Origin: Clarireedia homoeocarpa
Taxonomy: Eukaryota; Ascomycota; Leotiomycetes; Helotiales; Rutstroemiaceae
Direction: 5' to 3'
Length of the DNA: 64,000 bases
NCBI GenBank assembly: GCA_001465935.1
Contig: LNKV01000024.1
Coordinates: 1 to 64,000 of the forward strand
Of the stretch, positions 1 through 10,260 are shown piece by piece (positions within the stretch are counted from its first letter, which is position 1; the number at the start of each line of letters is the position of its first letter). The notes beneath the pieces were generated by a model, which was not told where the DNA came from, made no database searches, and was given only the letters and a program-made list of their open reading frames with translations. Made by a program: the position numbers and the translations under genes.

Positions 1-60
1 ACCAAATATAAGCCGTAATTGTCACTTCTCTAGAAGTGGCGTCACTTTTGGAATTCTCAC
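1..60 (+). mobile_element. MITE-like repeat, copy A (left end outside window)
   Basis: The first 60 bases match three further copies in the window (305-375, 11750-11819 reversed, 12203-12271). The shared core runs from CCAAATATAAGC through the near-palindrome CACTTCTCTAGAAGTG to a CACTTTT-type motif. The element ends near CTCAC at 56-60. Its left terminus is cut off by the window edge, so inverted ends cannot be confirmed for this copy. Confidence 0.6.
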
Positions 61-304
61 AGTCATAAGACCGGTTTGCGCAGTAGTAAAACCTTCAACC
101 TCAAATTAAGCGATCAACGAAAAAACAATCTACCTACAGACTTAGTAGTTCACGTACAACGATGCACAAAATCGGCCTAGTCCACTTAGTCAGAAGTGGT
201 TCAGTGAAGAGGTAGTTCAACTGTATAATAGTACACAGAAAACCGGGAGATAGCTCTAATCTATCTATTTAGATACACTTTCAGAGTTTACACACTGAGA
301 AGGG

Positions 305-375
305 TATATGAAACCAAATATAAGCTTTAATTATCACTTCTCTAGAAGTGGCGCCACTTTTAGACTTTTCATATA
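305..375 (+). mobile_element. MITE-like repeat, copy B
   Basis: This is a 71-bp copy of the same element, with perfect inverted ends TATATGAAA (305-313) and TTTCATATA (367-375). The inner CACTTCTCTAGAAGTG near-palindrome is conserved. It encodes nothing. It sits about 90 bp beyond the stop codon of the minus-strand gene at 463-1154. Size, inverted ends and multiple copies suit a non-autonomous DNA transposon, but the transposase family cannot be told from the sequence. Confidence 0.65.
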
Positions 376-462
376 TGCAGAAAACTGAAGGATCTATATT
401 CTAGACGACTTGTGGCGTTCTAATTGACAGGCTACCCGCAGATTGATCGTTAGCATAAATTA

Positions 463-1154
463 TTAAATCGGCCCAAGATAATCATAAACAAGTCTTGCCC
501 TTGCAATTTCATCGCCCCTTCGCACAACTACATGCCGAACAAACCTTCGCTCTTCACCAATGAGCCCAAATCCCCATATCTATATGTAGAAGATATTTAG
601 TTTCCAATCAATGGAGGGCGAACTGGTGTGCATTACCGTCGTACTGGACCAAGAACCATTAACTGTATCTGCGGTGTCTAGAATGCATGTACCTCGAGTA
701 GTCTCCTCTAGCCATCCATATTTGGGGTATCGATCATCTTCTCCTAGATTTGCGGTGAGGACATATCTGCTTCGAGCTCGAATGTGACCCCAGATGTAAT
801 CCTTGTGCTCTTTCAATTCTGCATTTAGATGTCGAATTTCGGTGGTACCTGTTAGCCCCACGCTGGCAACATTCTTGATAGTAATGATGACTGTCCCCTT
901 GTTATCCATTTCTTGAGTAATATGTAGTGAAATAGAGGCAAATGCAATCGCTCGTCGAAGGATCCAAGGAACATTTTGCAGACGAAGGATAGTTTCGACG
1001 GAGTCGGATAATTTTTTGTTCTACCCCGAACGCCAGGCAATGTTAGTCAAAACTCCACCCCAAACAAACACAAATGCCTTGATAGCCTTATATCACTTAC
1101 AAGCAACCAGATCCCATTAATATCTTTAAGATGTTTCTCTGGCGGAGCTGCCAT
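463..1154 (-). CDS. Small conserved fungal protein (lipocalin-like-looking), cluster-associated
   Basis: Three exons read cleanly on the minus strand: 1154-1101, 1020-637 and 579-463. Introns of 80 and 57 bp begin GTAAGT and GTAATG and end in TAG; all junctions keep frame and give 184 residues. The protein opens MAAPPEKHLKDINGIW and continues into LSDSVETILRLQNVPW; the last exon holds IWGFGLIGEERRFVRHVV and ends ARLVYDYLGPI. From memory this pattern (an N-terminal NGxW, then a GTTE motif, then a W-G-F..GERR..RHVV strand) belongs to a family of about 180-residue fungal proteins that often lie beside secondary-metabolite genes. Their biochemical role is not known to me; a small-ligand-binding barrel is only a guess. 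It has no signal peptide or membrane segment. It is intact although the four metabolic genes on its other side are broken. Confidence is high that it is a gene and low for any function. Confidence 0.75.
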
Positions 1155-1602
1155 CCTCACGATCTCTTTATGATGAAAAAGCACATATAATCTTTATCGT
1201 GATGAGTGAGGTAATACTGAGGATGGAGCTTGACAGTTCGTCAGCGACGAAAGAAGGAGGGGGTCAGGCTGCTGAAGTATTGTATGCTCCACTGCGCGTG
1301 AACCCTTATTTATACAGTAGCTTCATCATATCGCTATTTCTTTGCAACGAACAAGGGTGCTCAGTTGTGCTTAGCTTGAATCTGACTTTACCCAAGTAGG
1401 TATTTCCAAAGAAATAATCGGATTGATAGTACTCTAATTAGTAGTCAGGATAAATAAATATATCTATATCGCTCTATATTATAATTACGGTGTACAGCGA
1501 TATGGATACATATACTTCTCCTGACCACCAAGTAATAGCCGAAGTCTCATTAGTACCTTTGCTAATATTGTTAATCAATTCTCCTGTTTCCAAAGCAAGA
1601 CA
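1155..1602. other. Intergenic, divergent promoter region
   Basis: This 450-bp gap lies between the minus-strand small gene and the ABC-transporter remnant. No coding potential is evident. It contains the 18-bp sequence at 1441-1458 that recurs inverted at 4343-4360. Confidence 0.5.
1441..1458 (+). repeat. 18-bp inverted repeat, left arm
   Basis: GTAGTCAGGATAAATAAA here is the exact reverse complement of 4343-4360. The two arms bracket the ABC transporter pseudogene. TAATTAGTA lies next to this arm, and a TAATTAGTA also occurs just outside the other arm. Confidence 0.55.
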
Positions 1603-4012
1603 ATGTTCATCGTCGCTGTAGTTTACAAACCTGTATTAAGTCGGTATTATTTGTTAACAAGCACTCGTTTATTCAAAATTCTGGGCACTATTTCTTTTTT
1701 CACGCCTAATTACGGTTCTACCATGGTCTTGAATATTTCTGTCCCAAATACCTGTGTCACAGGCGTTCCACCGATAGCTTTATCAAGCTCCAATTCTTGC
1801 AATCTTGGATTTTACTGTATGGTTTCCTTCATGCTGTTTTATGTATTCGCAAGTGCCGAACTCGTTGATATTCTATAGGTCCGAACAACACAGACCAAAT
1901 TCCTCCTCAATATTGTCCTCCTACCGCCTCATGCGAAATTACCCGTCTAGAAACGTTATGGAATACTTGCAAAGAGTCCCAAGGACCATATGTTCCTATG
2001 GTATGCTCTCCAGGGTACTACTGCCCTCCTGGTGGTCTTGAGAAGTTACTCTGCCCCGCCGGCACGTATTGTCCTCTTGGGTCTTTCGAGCCTATCAAAT
2101 GCGATCCAATTTCTTCGTGTCGCGCGGGAAGTTCACGTCAGTTTCCTGTGCTAGGAATTATTTTACTGACCATAATCGATATCCTACTAGTTAGCGTATT
2201 GCTAGGATCATATATCAGACAATTCAATCAGCGATTCAGGCGACGTCGAGTGATTAGTAGTGGAGAAGACTCTGGGAACGGTACAGAGAGCGCAATGATA
2301 GACAAACACGAAGAATTGGAGATGGGGAAGAATAACATCAATCATCCACCCCACAACGAGAGCATGGAGAAGTTTATTACTTCTCTCAAACGATGCTTGG
2401 GAACGAATAGTCTTGGTTTTGAGATAGGATTCGAGAATCTTGGTTTGCGGCTAAAGAATGGGAAGCCAATACTACAGAACATTTCTGGTAAAGTTGAGCC
2501 GGGCTCCTTACTGGCTGTGATGGGTGCCTCCGGCGCCGGGAAATGTAGGTGTTTGTCTTGCACATGCTTTAGACCGCGACTAACAATGAGGTCCTAGCCA
2601 CCTTTGTGCGTCTATTGATGGGCAAACTCAAGAATACCTCGGGACAATCTATATGAATGGTGATGCTAGAAGCATGTCTGAGTACAATGTGGGTCTTTCT
2701 TATATCTCGACTAAAGTTGCTAATTTTTACAGTTTCAAGAAAATCATCGGATATGTCCCACAAGACGACGTCATTTTACCAGAGCTGACGGTCAGAGAGA
2801 ACATTCTACACTCAGCTAGGGTCCGTTTGCCTCCATCCTGGACAGAAAATGAGATTCAAGAGCACATTAACAACCTTCTAATGTGCTTGGGTTTGACTCA
2901 TATTCAGGATAATCTCGTTGGTGACGTTATCAAGCCCATGATATCCGGCGGTCAGAGAAAGCGTGTCAGTATTGGTATTGAATTGGCAGCAGCTCCTCTG
3001 GCACTTGTACTTGATGAGCCAACCTCTGGACTAGATGCCACTACAGACTTGACGGTTTGTTATTTCAAGGTATATTCCTTGCCCCATTCCAGCTTCTATC
3101 TAGTGCTACAAACTACACTCTTGTGCCGCAATTAGGGTTACTTTGCAGCCTTGCTATAGGTATTTTCCGACATCCTGTTCATTCAGAGCTTTTCTAATAA
3201 AATTTTAGGGCTAGCAGCTGCTGCACCGGGTGTCAAAACCTTCAGTGAAGAAAGTAGGGACCCAATGCTTGCCAACGATTAGCTATTATCTAACTTATAT
3301 TCAGAGGCTATCTACTGGCGTGAAGCGAGCTCGGGGCATAGTCGTTCTGCTTACTTTGTTGGAAAGGTTCTATCTACTTTATTTCGTCTAATCCTATCTG
3401 CATTGCACTTTACATCCTTCTACAGTATCTTGGCTACGCCGAGAATGCCATTTGGTCTCTTATTCTCGGCTAATGTTCTCTATTTTTACTGTATGTTGCT
3501 CCTCTACACTGATGCAAATCCGAGATTACTGATTAGACAGGTATATATGGGCTTGCGAGTTGCGTTTCCATGGTAACGCGCCGTGAGAATGGTCCACTTA
3601 TGGCCATGATTGTGAGCCTTATAATTGGTGTCTTTGGGGGCTATGGCCCACCCCTGTCTACGATTAAGTTGTGGCATCTTGAATGGCTCTGGAGGATTTG
3701 CCCTGGGGTAATATCATTCCCTTCAATGACGTAGCCGTTTAGATTAATTATCATAATAGACATGGCTATCCGAAGCTTACTTCCATTCCCATACTTCTCA
3801 CTTGGGCTATCTCTACACCATTGACACGGTTGCTTTATGGACTGGATATACAATCAATCAACTCGGTCTAGATATGGGGTATGTCATTAAAATTATATCA
3901 AGTCTTTCTAGCTATACTGACACGTTATAGCATGCTATTTGTTATTGGAAGTTTCTATCGCTTTCTGGCTTTTTTGGGACTAATTTCCACAAATAGGGAC
4001 ATGCAAGTTTAA
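1603..4012 (+). pseudogene. ABCG (ADP1-like) transporter pseudogene
   Basis: A fungal ADP1-type ABCG half-transporter, normally a membrane exporter. The Cys-rich lumenal domain is spliced across an intron at 1817-1878 to give GFYCPNNT, followed by Cys pairs such as CSPGYYCPPGG, a membrane helix near 2150-2210, Walker A GASGAGK before an intron at about 2542, then YVPQDD, the signature ISGGQRKRVSIG and Walker B VLDEPTSGLD. The C-terminal membrane domain follows (VPQLGLL, YWREASSGHS, GYGPP, WTGYTIN, NRDMQV), with several well-formed introns up to the stop at 4010-4012. Two lesions break it. Around 2641 the frame must shift by one base to pass from MGKLKNTSG to TIYMNGD. Immediately after the D-loop (about 3055-3115) the H-loop, the linker and roughly 200 or more residues before VPQLGLL are missing. 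The start at 1603 is uncertain because the extreme N-terminus is weak. As part of this locus it probably once exported the product. Confidence 0.85.
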
Positions 4013-4198
4013 ACAGCATAATCGGAAATTTTGTCAAAATTGATGCAAGGACCAGTAAATTTCAGTCCTGTCACTCAACTTTTAATATGGCCTTACCTAT
4101 AGCTGGGGTAAGATACGTAGAGATTCAGGTCCACGAACGAAGCCTATTGAACACTGTACCGTGACATTTGGTATATATCAAAATTGTATAAGTATCAT

Positions 4199-4256
4199 AA
4201 TCGTCGGCGTTCGCGTAACCCTTCGCTTACGTAGGGTTACGCGAACGCCGACGATT
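4199..4256. repeat. Perfect 23-bp inverted repeat (hairpin)
   Basis: Arm 4199-4221 (AATCGTCGGCGTTCGCGTAA then CCC) is perfectly complementary to 4234-4256, separated by a 12-base loop TTCGCTTACGTA. The GC-rich stem stands out from AT-rich surroundings. GGTATATA just upstream (about 4170) and TATATACC just downstream (about 4265-4272) extend the inverted symmetry outward. Confidence 0.85.
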
Positions 4257-4342
4257 GGTAACGTTATATACCTCCGATATACAGCGCAAATTTGTGGGGC
4301 GACGGACGGATAGTAAAAAGCGACGGATAATTAGTAAAACCC

Positions 4343-4360
4343 TTTATTTATCCTGACTAC
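4343..4360 (-). repeat. 18-bp inverted repeat, right arm
   Basis: TTTATTTATCCTGACTAC is the exact reverse complement of 1441-1458. With that arm it brackets 2.9 kb containing the ABC transporter remnant. Confidence 0.55.
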
Positions 4361-5412
4361 CATGTAAAATAGATTTAATTGAGCAATAAATCATTGTTAC
4401 TACCTAAATAATGTACTCTGTCCCAATATCTAGACCCAAAAATGGTCTAAAAGAGCTTAACTTGGTAAAGAGGTTCAGACAGGGTTGCTTGCTCATGTCA
4501 AGACCTAGGTATCGTTGTGCGGCGTATACACGCCAAATGGAATAAAAAATCTGCGTGGTATTTCTTATTATTAAAACATGCTTGGTCGTATTCGATGCTA
4601 CGTAAGGTTTGATCTTTGGACTGGGGAAGATACAAAGTCCTTATCGGGCCTTGCACCCAGGCATTCTCATGCCGTTATATATGAACTGAGTCCTGACAGT
4701 ATCCCACACCACTGTATACATGTCAGCAGAAGTTGTAGTTGCTACATTACAGATATCTATTCTTTGGTCTTATTGGTACCAGTCTGAGAAACGAGATTGG
4801 CAGAGTCGAAAGCAAATAACTTTTCAGAGCCTTGTACAACCTAGCCAGTCAATCGCCCAACTATGCATTCACAAAATAGCGACATATAACGAAGGATAAT
4901 ACGGGCGTTCGTATTCATCTGCATTTGGCTGCAAGCTTTCGATTGTCTTAGGCACAAGGGAGGCACAGTTGAGGCAGAGGTATCGCTCAGGTAAGGAGGT
5001 CTTGCTCAATTTGGAAATTGAAGTTGTAGTCTCCAGTAACCAGGGCTATATAGCAGTCCAAAGATGTCCGAATCCATCAAGAATACATATCAGCAAGCAT
5101 GTCTTCGAGCCCCCGAGCCTTATCGAGCACGAATGGCACATCTAGATGTAAAAAGACTAAGGATATAATCTGATATTCTTAGGTAAGCGGCGTGATTACT
5201 CTTTGTGGCTCGAGTATTATTCGAGCACATACTTATTTGGTCTGGGAATGATAGGGGCTGAATGCACTGTGGTCTTTTTCATAATAGTTACATCAGTCAG
5301 CCAATATTACTTCAACTGCTCCTTCTATCTGACGTTAAGTACTGGTTCACTTCCTTCCCTTCTTTGAAAGTAAGTAAAAAGCCATAAAAAAGTCATCAAT
5401 ATCTTTCCAAGC

Positions 5413-7170
5413 ATGAACTCTTCCGTCATCGATTCAGCCAAGGTGGCAGCACTCACTTTACTAGAGTACGACAACGTCTATGTCTCTCGAATGCCCGTGA
5501 TCTTATTTACTATTACGTTTGTCATAGCTTTGGGTTTTTCATCTACATCCTTATTTTCAAGACCAAAGAGCAGTTCCAAGGAATACCCAGCCGGTCCACG
5601 AGGTATTCCTTTTGTTGGAAACCTCTTCCTCTTGTTCAAACTCCAGAAAAACCCTGACAGCACGCTGCTGAAGATTGCTACAAAGTATGGAGGGATGTGT
5701 ATGCTTTTGTTTGGACCAAACCCCATCGTAATCATCAACTCTCCTAAAGTCGCTAAAGATCTCATGGACAAAGTAAGTCTATATCCCAGCGGAGAGGTTA
5801 AATGCCGTGTTGACAAGATATTTCTAGAGAGGTGCTATATACTCCTCTTGACCGACACACAACGATTTCAGGGAAAAAGCCTGGCCATGGAGACTAGTCA
5901 CAACGGCAGGAGGAGACAAATTTCGTCTTTTAAGAAAGCTATATCACAACCTTCTCGGTCCTCAGCAGTCTGCTGGATTCCGTAAATACCAAGACTATGA
6001 GTCGAAAGTTATGATGAGTTCTCTTTTGGACACACCGGGGAATTTCTTATCCGATATCGAGAGATTCGCAATGAGCGTTATTTTTAGTACTTGCTACGGT
6101 GTCAGGCTAGAGCATCTGGATCATCCTGTTATGACGGAATTTTATTCTGTCTGGGAAGTTATGTTAAAGTGTAAGTCTACTAATCTCCGCACATTCTTGT
6201 ATCGAAGCTAATGACCATCACGCGATAGACTTTCAACCTGGTTCTCTTCTCATTGACTTCTTCCCATTTCTACAAAAGCTCCCTAAGTCGATGCAACCGT
6301 GGCTGAAGCTAGCAGCTAGCCTTCGAGTGCGAGAACAGAGACTTCATCAAGCATTTCTTAGAACGCTAAAGAAGCAGGTTAAAGAGGAGACTGCACCAGC
6401 ATGTTTTGGAGCAATGCTAGTGCAGGTGCAAGAAGAGGAAGGTATCAATAACGCCAGAGCTTGCGATATTCTCGCTATGTTGATTGGTGCCGGTGCAGAC
6501 ACCACATCATCGTATCTTCAATCATTCTTTAAAGTCATTGCACTTCACCCTGATGTACTTCACAAAGCACATAAAGGTAGTTCTCTTGTTGAAACCTTCA
6601 TAGGCATGTATTAAGAACAATTTTACAGAACTCGATCAGGTCGTAGGGCAGTCCCGTCTGCCTACATGGGAGGATGAATGCTCCCTCGAGTATATTCGCG
6701 CCATCATCAAAGAAGTCCATCGTTGGGCGCCCATTGGGTCACTTTGAGCCTGAACGTTTTTGGGGCGATGAACTTGATGCATCGGCTTCAGCACTCCATA
6801 CGGATTATATGAAACGGGACCATTTTCATTATGGGTTTGGGAGGAGACTATGCCAGGGAATTTTTGTGGCTGAGGCGAGTTTGTTCATTGTTGTTTCGAG
6901 GTTGCTTTGGGGATTTGACATCAAGCCAATTGAGGGCAAGAAATTGGATATGGATGCTAAAACAAAGGGACTTGTTACTAAACCGGAACCGTAAGTTATA
7001 CTCTTTAGGCTTGTTCGTCATATTTTTGGTTGCTAATACATTGAGCCTTTAGATATGAGGTTTCTATCAAGTGTCGTGGACCCGAATTTGAGGAGGTTCT
7101 CAGGACAACTATGAGGGAGGCTAAAACTGATATTTTGAATTTCGACGATGTGTCTTTCGTTGATGAATAG
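5413..7170 (+). pseudogene. Cytochrome P450 monooxygenase pseudogene
   Basis: A microsomal-type P450. The N-terminus has a membrane anchor (residues 27-45, PVILFTITFVIALGF) and a PAGPRGIPFVGN hinge. Exons run 5413-5772, from 5828 to about 6170, about 6230 to about 6574, from about 6631, and a last exon after an intron near 6990-7053, ending at 7170. Landmarks are the helix-I AGADTTSS at about 6490, the ExxR helix KEVHR at about 6712 and the haem loop YGFGRRLCQG at about 6832. Two lesions are clear. In the motif read as RGAIYSS-stop-PTHND, the TGA at 5849-5851 stands where the family has Arg, consistent with CGA to TGA. About 50-60 residues are missing between the ExxR helix (KEVHRWAPIG) and HFEPERFW near 6735, with a frame change at the joint. 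Haem-thiolate oxidation of the neighbouring cyclase's triterpene is the likely ancestral role; this is inference from position. Confidence 0.87.
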
Positions 7171-7764
7171 GAGCTTGCACAGTATATATACACAACTCTG
7201 GATAGGAATTAATACGTGCCCAAGATACGGAAGGGGACAGATAGGGGACTTCAGCAGGTTGATGTGGTGACAGCTTACTCAATTTCATTTGTGGCTTTGG
7301 ACCAGATAATTTGATAATCACTAGTTTGAAATATTGAGCAACCAGACACAAAGAAGTTTGTGGACACAATGATTCCGGCTTCTAACGTGCAATTTACTCG
7401 ATGTGACCTCCTACCAAGTTCAAAGTATTTTATTATAGAATACTCCTGCAACGCATAGTTAGCGACCGTTTAGGCTTTGATATCCCTGTAATTGAAGTTG
7501 AAATCCTTGTAAGAAATAAATTTAAGGGGGTTAAATCCAGATACAAGCCTGGGTAATTACAGCTATCTGTGCTACCGTCGCATTTTATGATTACAGTAAG
7601 CACAACCAGAAAACCAAAATTCGCACTTTGCTGCCCACAAGCATTTTCGGCGCTGTCAATCGACGAGCGTATTTCCTATCTTCTTCACTAATTGCTCCAT
7701 ACAAACTATTGCTGCCTCATATATCTTACTTGATAGTAAAGATTCAGATCAGGCTCCATTGATC
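7171..7764. other. Intergenic upstream of triterpene synthase
   Basis: About 600 bp with no gene. The reading frame of the triterpene synthase stays open for some distance upstream of its ATG at 7765, so an additional 5' exon in this gap cannot be excluded. Confidence 0.4.
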
Positions 7765-10260
7765 ATGTCACTTGCGGTTCCATCAACTGACCTCAACCGT
7801 TGGCGATTAAAATCCAACGAGGGTGTCCATGAATGGATATATCTCTCAGTGGAAGCTGCAACATCACAACGACAATCCTTCGTTGAGCAGTTTCTTCTTG
7901 GGCTAAACCCAGTTCGTACTACCCTATACAAATAATTCCTCGTTCTTTATGACATTTACTGAATCCTCAGACTTCACCTATCTTACCTTCAGCACAAACA
8001 TTCACTGGCAGTGCGATTAATGGACTACGCTTCTACCAACAACTTCAACTCCCCGAAGGCCATTGGGCTGCCGACTATGGCGGACCTAGCTTTCTCATCC
8101 CTGGTCTAGTATTTGCACTTTACATCTCCAAGTCACGTTTTCCTGACGAGTGGAAGATTGAGATGACGAGATATATCGCAAATATTCAAAACAAGGATGG
8201 AGGATGGGGTTTGCATGCTGAAGATAATAGCACCGTATTTGCAACTTCGATGTACTATATCGTTTTGAGAATATTGGGAATGGAGAAAACTCACGGGGTT
8301 GCGATGAGAGCGAGAGATAAATTGCTGGCGCTCGGTGAGTTAAGGCTTCCCTTGTTTTGTTTGGGTAAGCTCGTTTTATGCTGACGGTGCGAAGGAGGTG
8401 CAATCGGTGCTCCTCAGTGGGGTAAATACTGGCTATCGACTCTGAATCTTTACCAGTGGGAGGGAGTGAATCCGGTCCCTCCTGAGTTATGGTAAACGTT
8501 CTCTTTATATCACCCCAACTACGACAGTTTGACTAAATGAATATAGGCTGCTTCCGGACTGGATTCCATTTCATCCATGGAGGTGGTGGGTTCAATGTCG
8601 GGTAGTCTATCTACCAACTTCATATCTTTATTCCAACAAGTGTCAAATGAAGCTGAACCCACTATTGAAGGAACTTCGAGAGGAGATCTACACTAAATCA
8701 TATTCTGAGATCAAATTCGTCGAACATCACGACACTGTAGCTACTACAGACATGAAGAAGCCATATTCGCGATTTTTGAAAGTCATGAATTCATCAATGA
8801 GAGTATGGGAAAAATACTTCCGGCCAAAATGGATTCATAATGCTGCGAATGCGGCTGTCCGAGATCTAATACGAAGAGAGGACGAAAATACGAATTACAA
8901 CTGTCTCGCGCCTGTTAACAAAGCCTTTCATATGGCCGCAATATCTTTTTCCGATGGCCAAGATAGCGAAGCAATTGCTCAGCATGCTAAGAAGATCTCG
9001 ACGTATCTATGGCAAAGCAGTAATGGTATGACGAGTGGCGGAACGAATGGTCTCCAGCTCTGGGATACAGCTTTCACTGTGATTGCTGTGGTCGAAGCAG
9101 GAATTGCTCATTTACCAGAGTTCAAAGATATGCTGGAGAAAGCACTATCATTTTTGGATATATCCCAGCTTCAGGATAATCTCGATGACCATTATCGTCA
9201 ACAGAGAAAAGGTGGCTGGCCCTTCAGTACCAACGATAATGGATATGTTGTGTCGGATTGTGCAGCTGAGGGAATGAAAGCTGTTCTACTTCTCCAAGAA
9301 GAATGGTAGGCATTTTTCCAGTCTTACCCCTTCCACCATTTTAATAAATTAACAGCAAACTCCCCAAATTGATTTCTGGGTCCCGCCTTGAGGACTGCAT
9401 GGATACCCTCCTCACGATGCAAAACAAGGACGGCGGTTTTGGCAGCTATGAAATAGCACGCGGTTCTCAAGCCATGGAACTTCTCAACCCTGCTGAAATT
9501 TTTGACCGCATCATGGTCGAATATTCATACCCTGAATGCAGTACCGCAGTCCTCACCTCCCTCTCACTCTTCCGCAAACACTACCCTCGTACCGGGCCCA
9601 AGACATCCAAGATACCATTTCCCGCGTCGTGAAATACATCTGCGCAGCTCAATTTCCTGATGGCTCTTGGTACGGTAGCTGGGGAATATGTTTCACGTAT
9701 GGGACATTTTTTGCATTGGAGAGTCTGGCAAGTACGGGTCAGACGTGGCAGACTAGTGAGAGGGTTAAGAGGGCTTGCAACTTTTTGGCAGATAAACAGA
9801 TGGATGATGGGGGATGGGGTGAGAGGTATGAGGCTTGTGAGAGGCAGGAGTGGGTTAATCATGAAAATAGCCAGGTCGTTAATACAGCGTGGGCGGTGCT
9901 CGCGCTTATGAGTGCTAGATATCCGCGTAAGAGGGTCGTAGAGCGAGGTCTAGAGGTAGATTTTTCCCATTATATTTTACTATCAAACTTACTAACCCGT
10001 GCGAATAGTTAATTCGTAGCCGCCAACAACCAAATGGCGAATGGCTACAAGAAGCAATTGAGGGAGTCTTCAATAGAACTTGGTATGTTCCGCCCTCGAT
10101 TTCTCTATCCTGATAACTTACATACTGACCTCAAAATAGCATGATTGGATACCCGAACTACAAATTCGTATTTCCTATTCGTGCATTGGGTCGCTACGAC
10201 GCGGATTACTTACCGTATATGACGAAATGGGACCTCTTTGAAGAGGTGACACAGGGTTAG
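7765..10260 (+). pseudogene. Oxidosqualene-cyclase-type triterpene synthase, one frameshift
   Basis: Cyclises (oxido)squalene to a triterpene at the ER or lipid-droplet membrane. Seven exons: 7765-7911, 7971-8334, 8395-8491, 8547-9305, 9356-9955, 10009-10082, 10140-10260. All introns are 46-60 bp and GT..AG. The product would be about 720 residues, normal for the family. Landmarks: STDLNRWRLK start, YGGPSFLIPG, repeated QW motifs (NKDGGWG, PQWGKYW, NKDGGFG, DGSWYG, DGGWGE), PELWLLP, WRWW, and the catalytic-acid region VSDCAAEG at about residue 440 (9256-9270), followed by the conserved end IEGVFNRTCMIGYPNY. The usual DCTAE is DCAAE here, with the acid Asp kept. The only break is near 9588: the frame must jump one base between KHYP and YRAQDIQD, as if one nucleotide was lost; otherwise translation stops at about 9632. 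This is either a very young pseudogene or an assembly error. The fungal lineage (protostadienol-, fernane- or motiol-type) cannot be told. Confidence 0.9.

Larger units (their letters stand above)
4013..5412. other. Intergenic between ABCG and P450 remnants
   Basis: About 1.4 kb with no supportable gene. It holds a strong hairpin at 4199-4256 and the 18-bp inverted-repeat arm at 4343-4360. The rest is AT-rich and without features that I can name. Confidence 0.5.
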
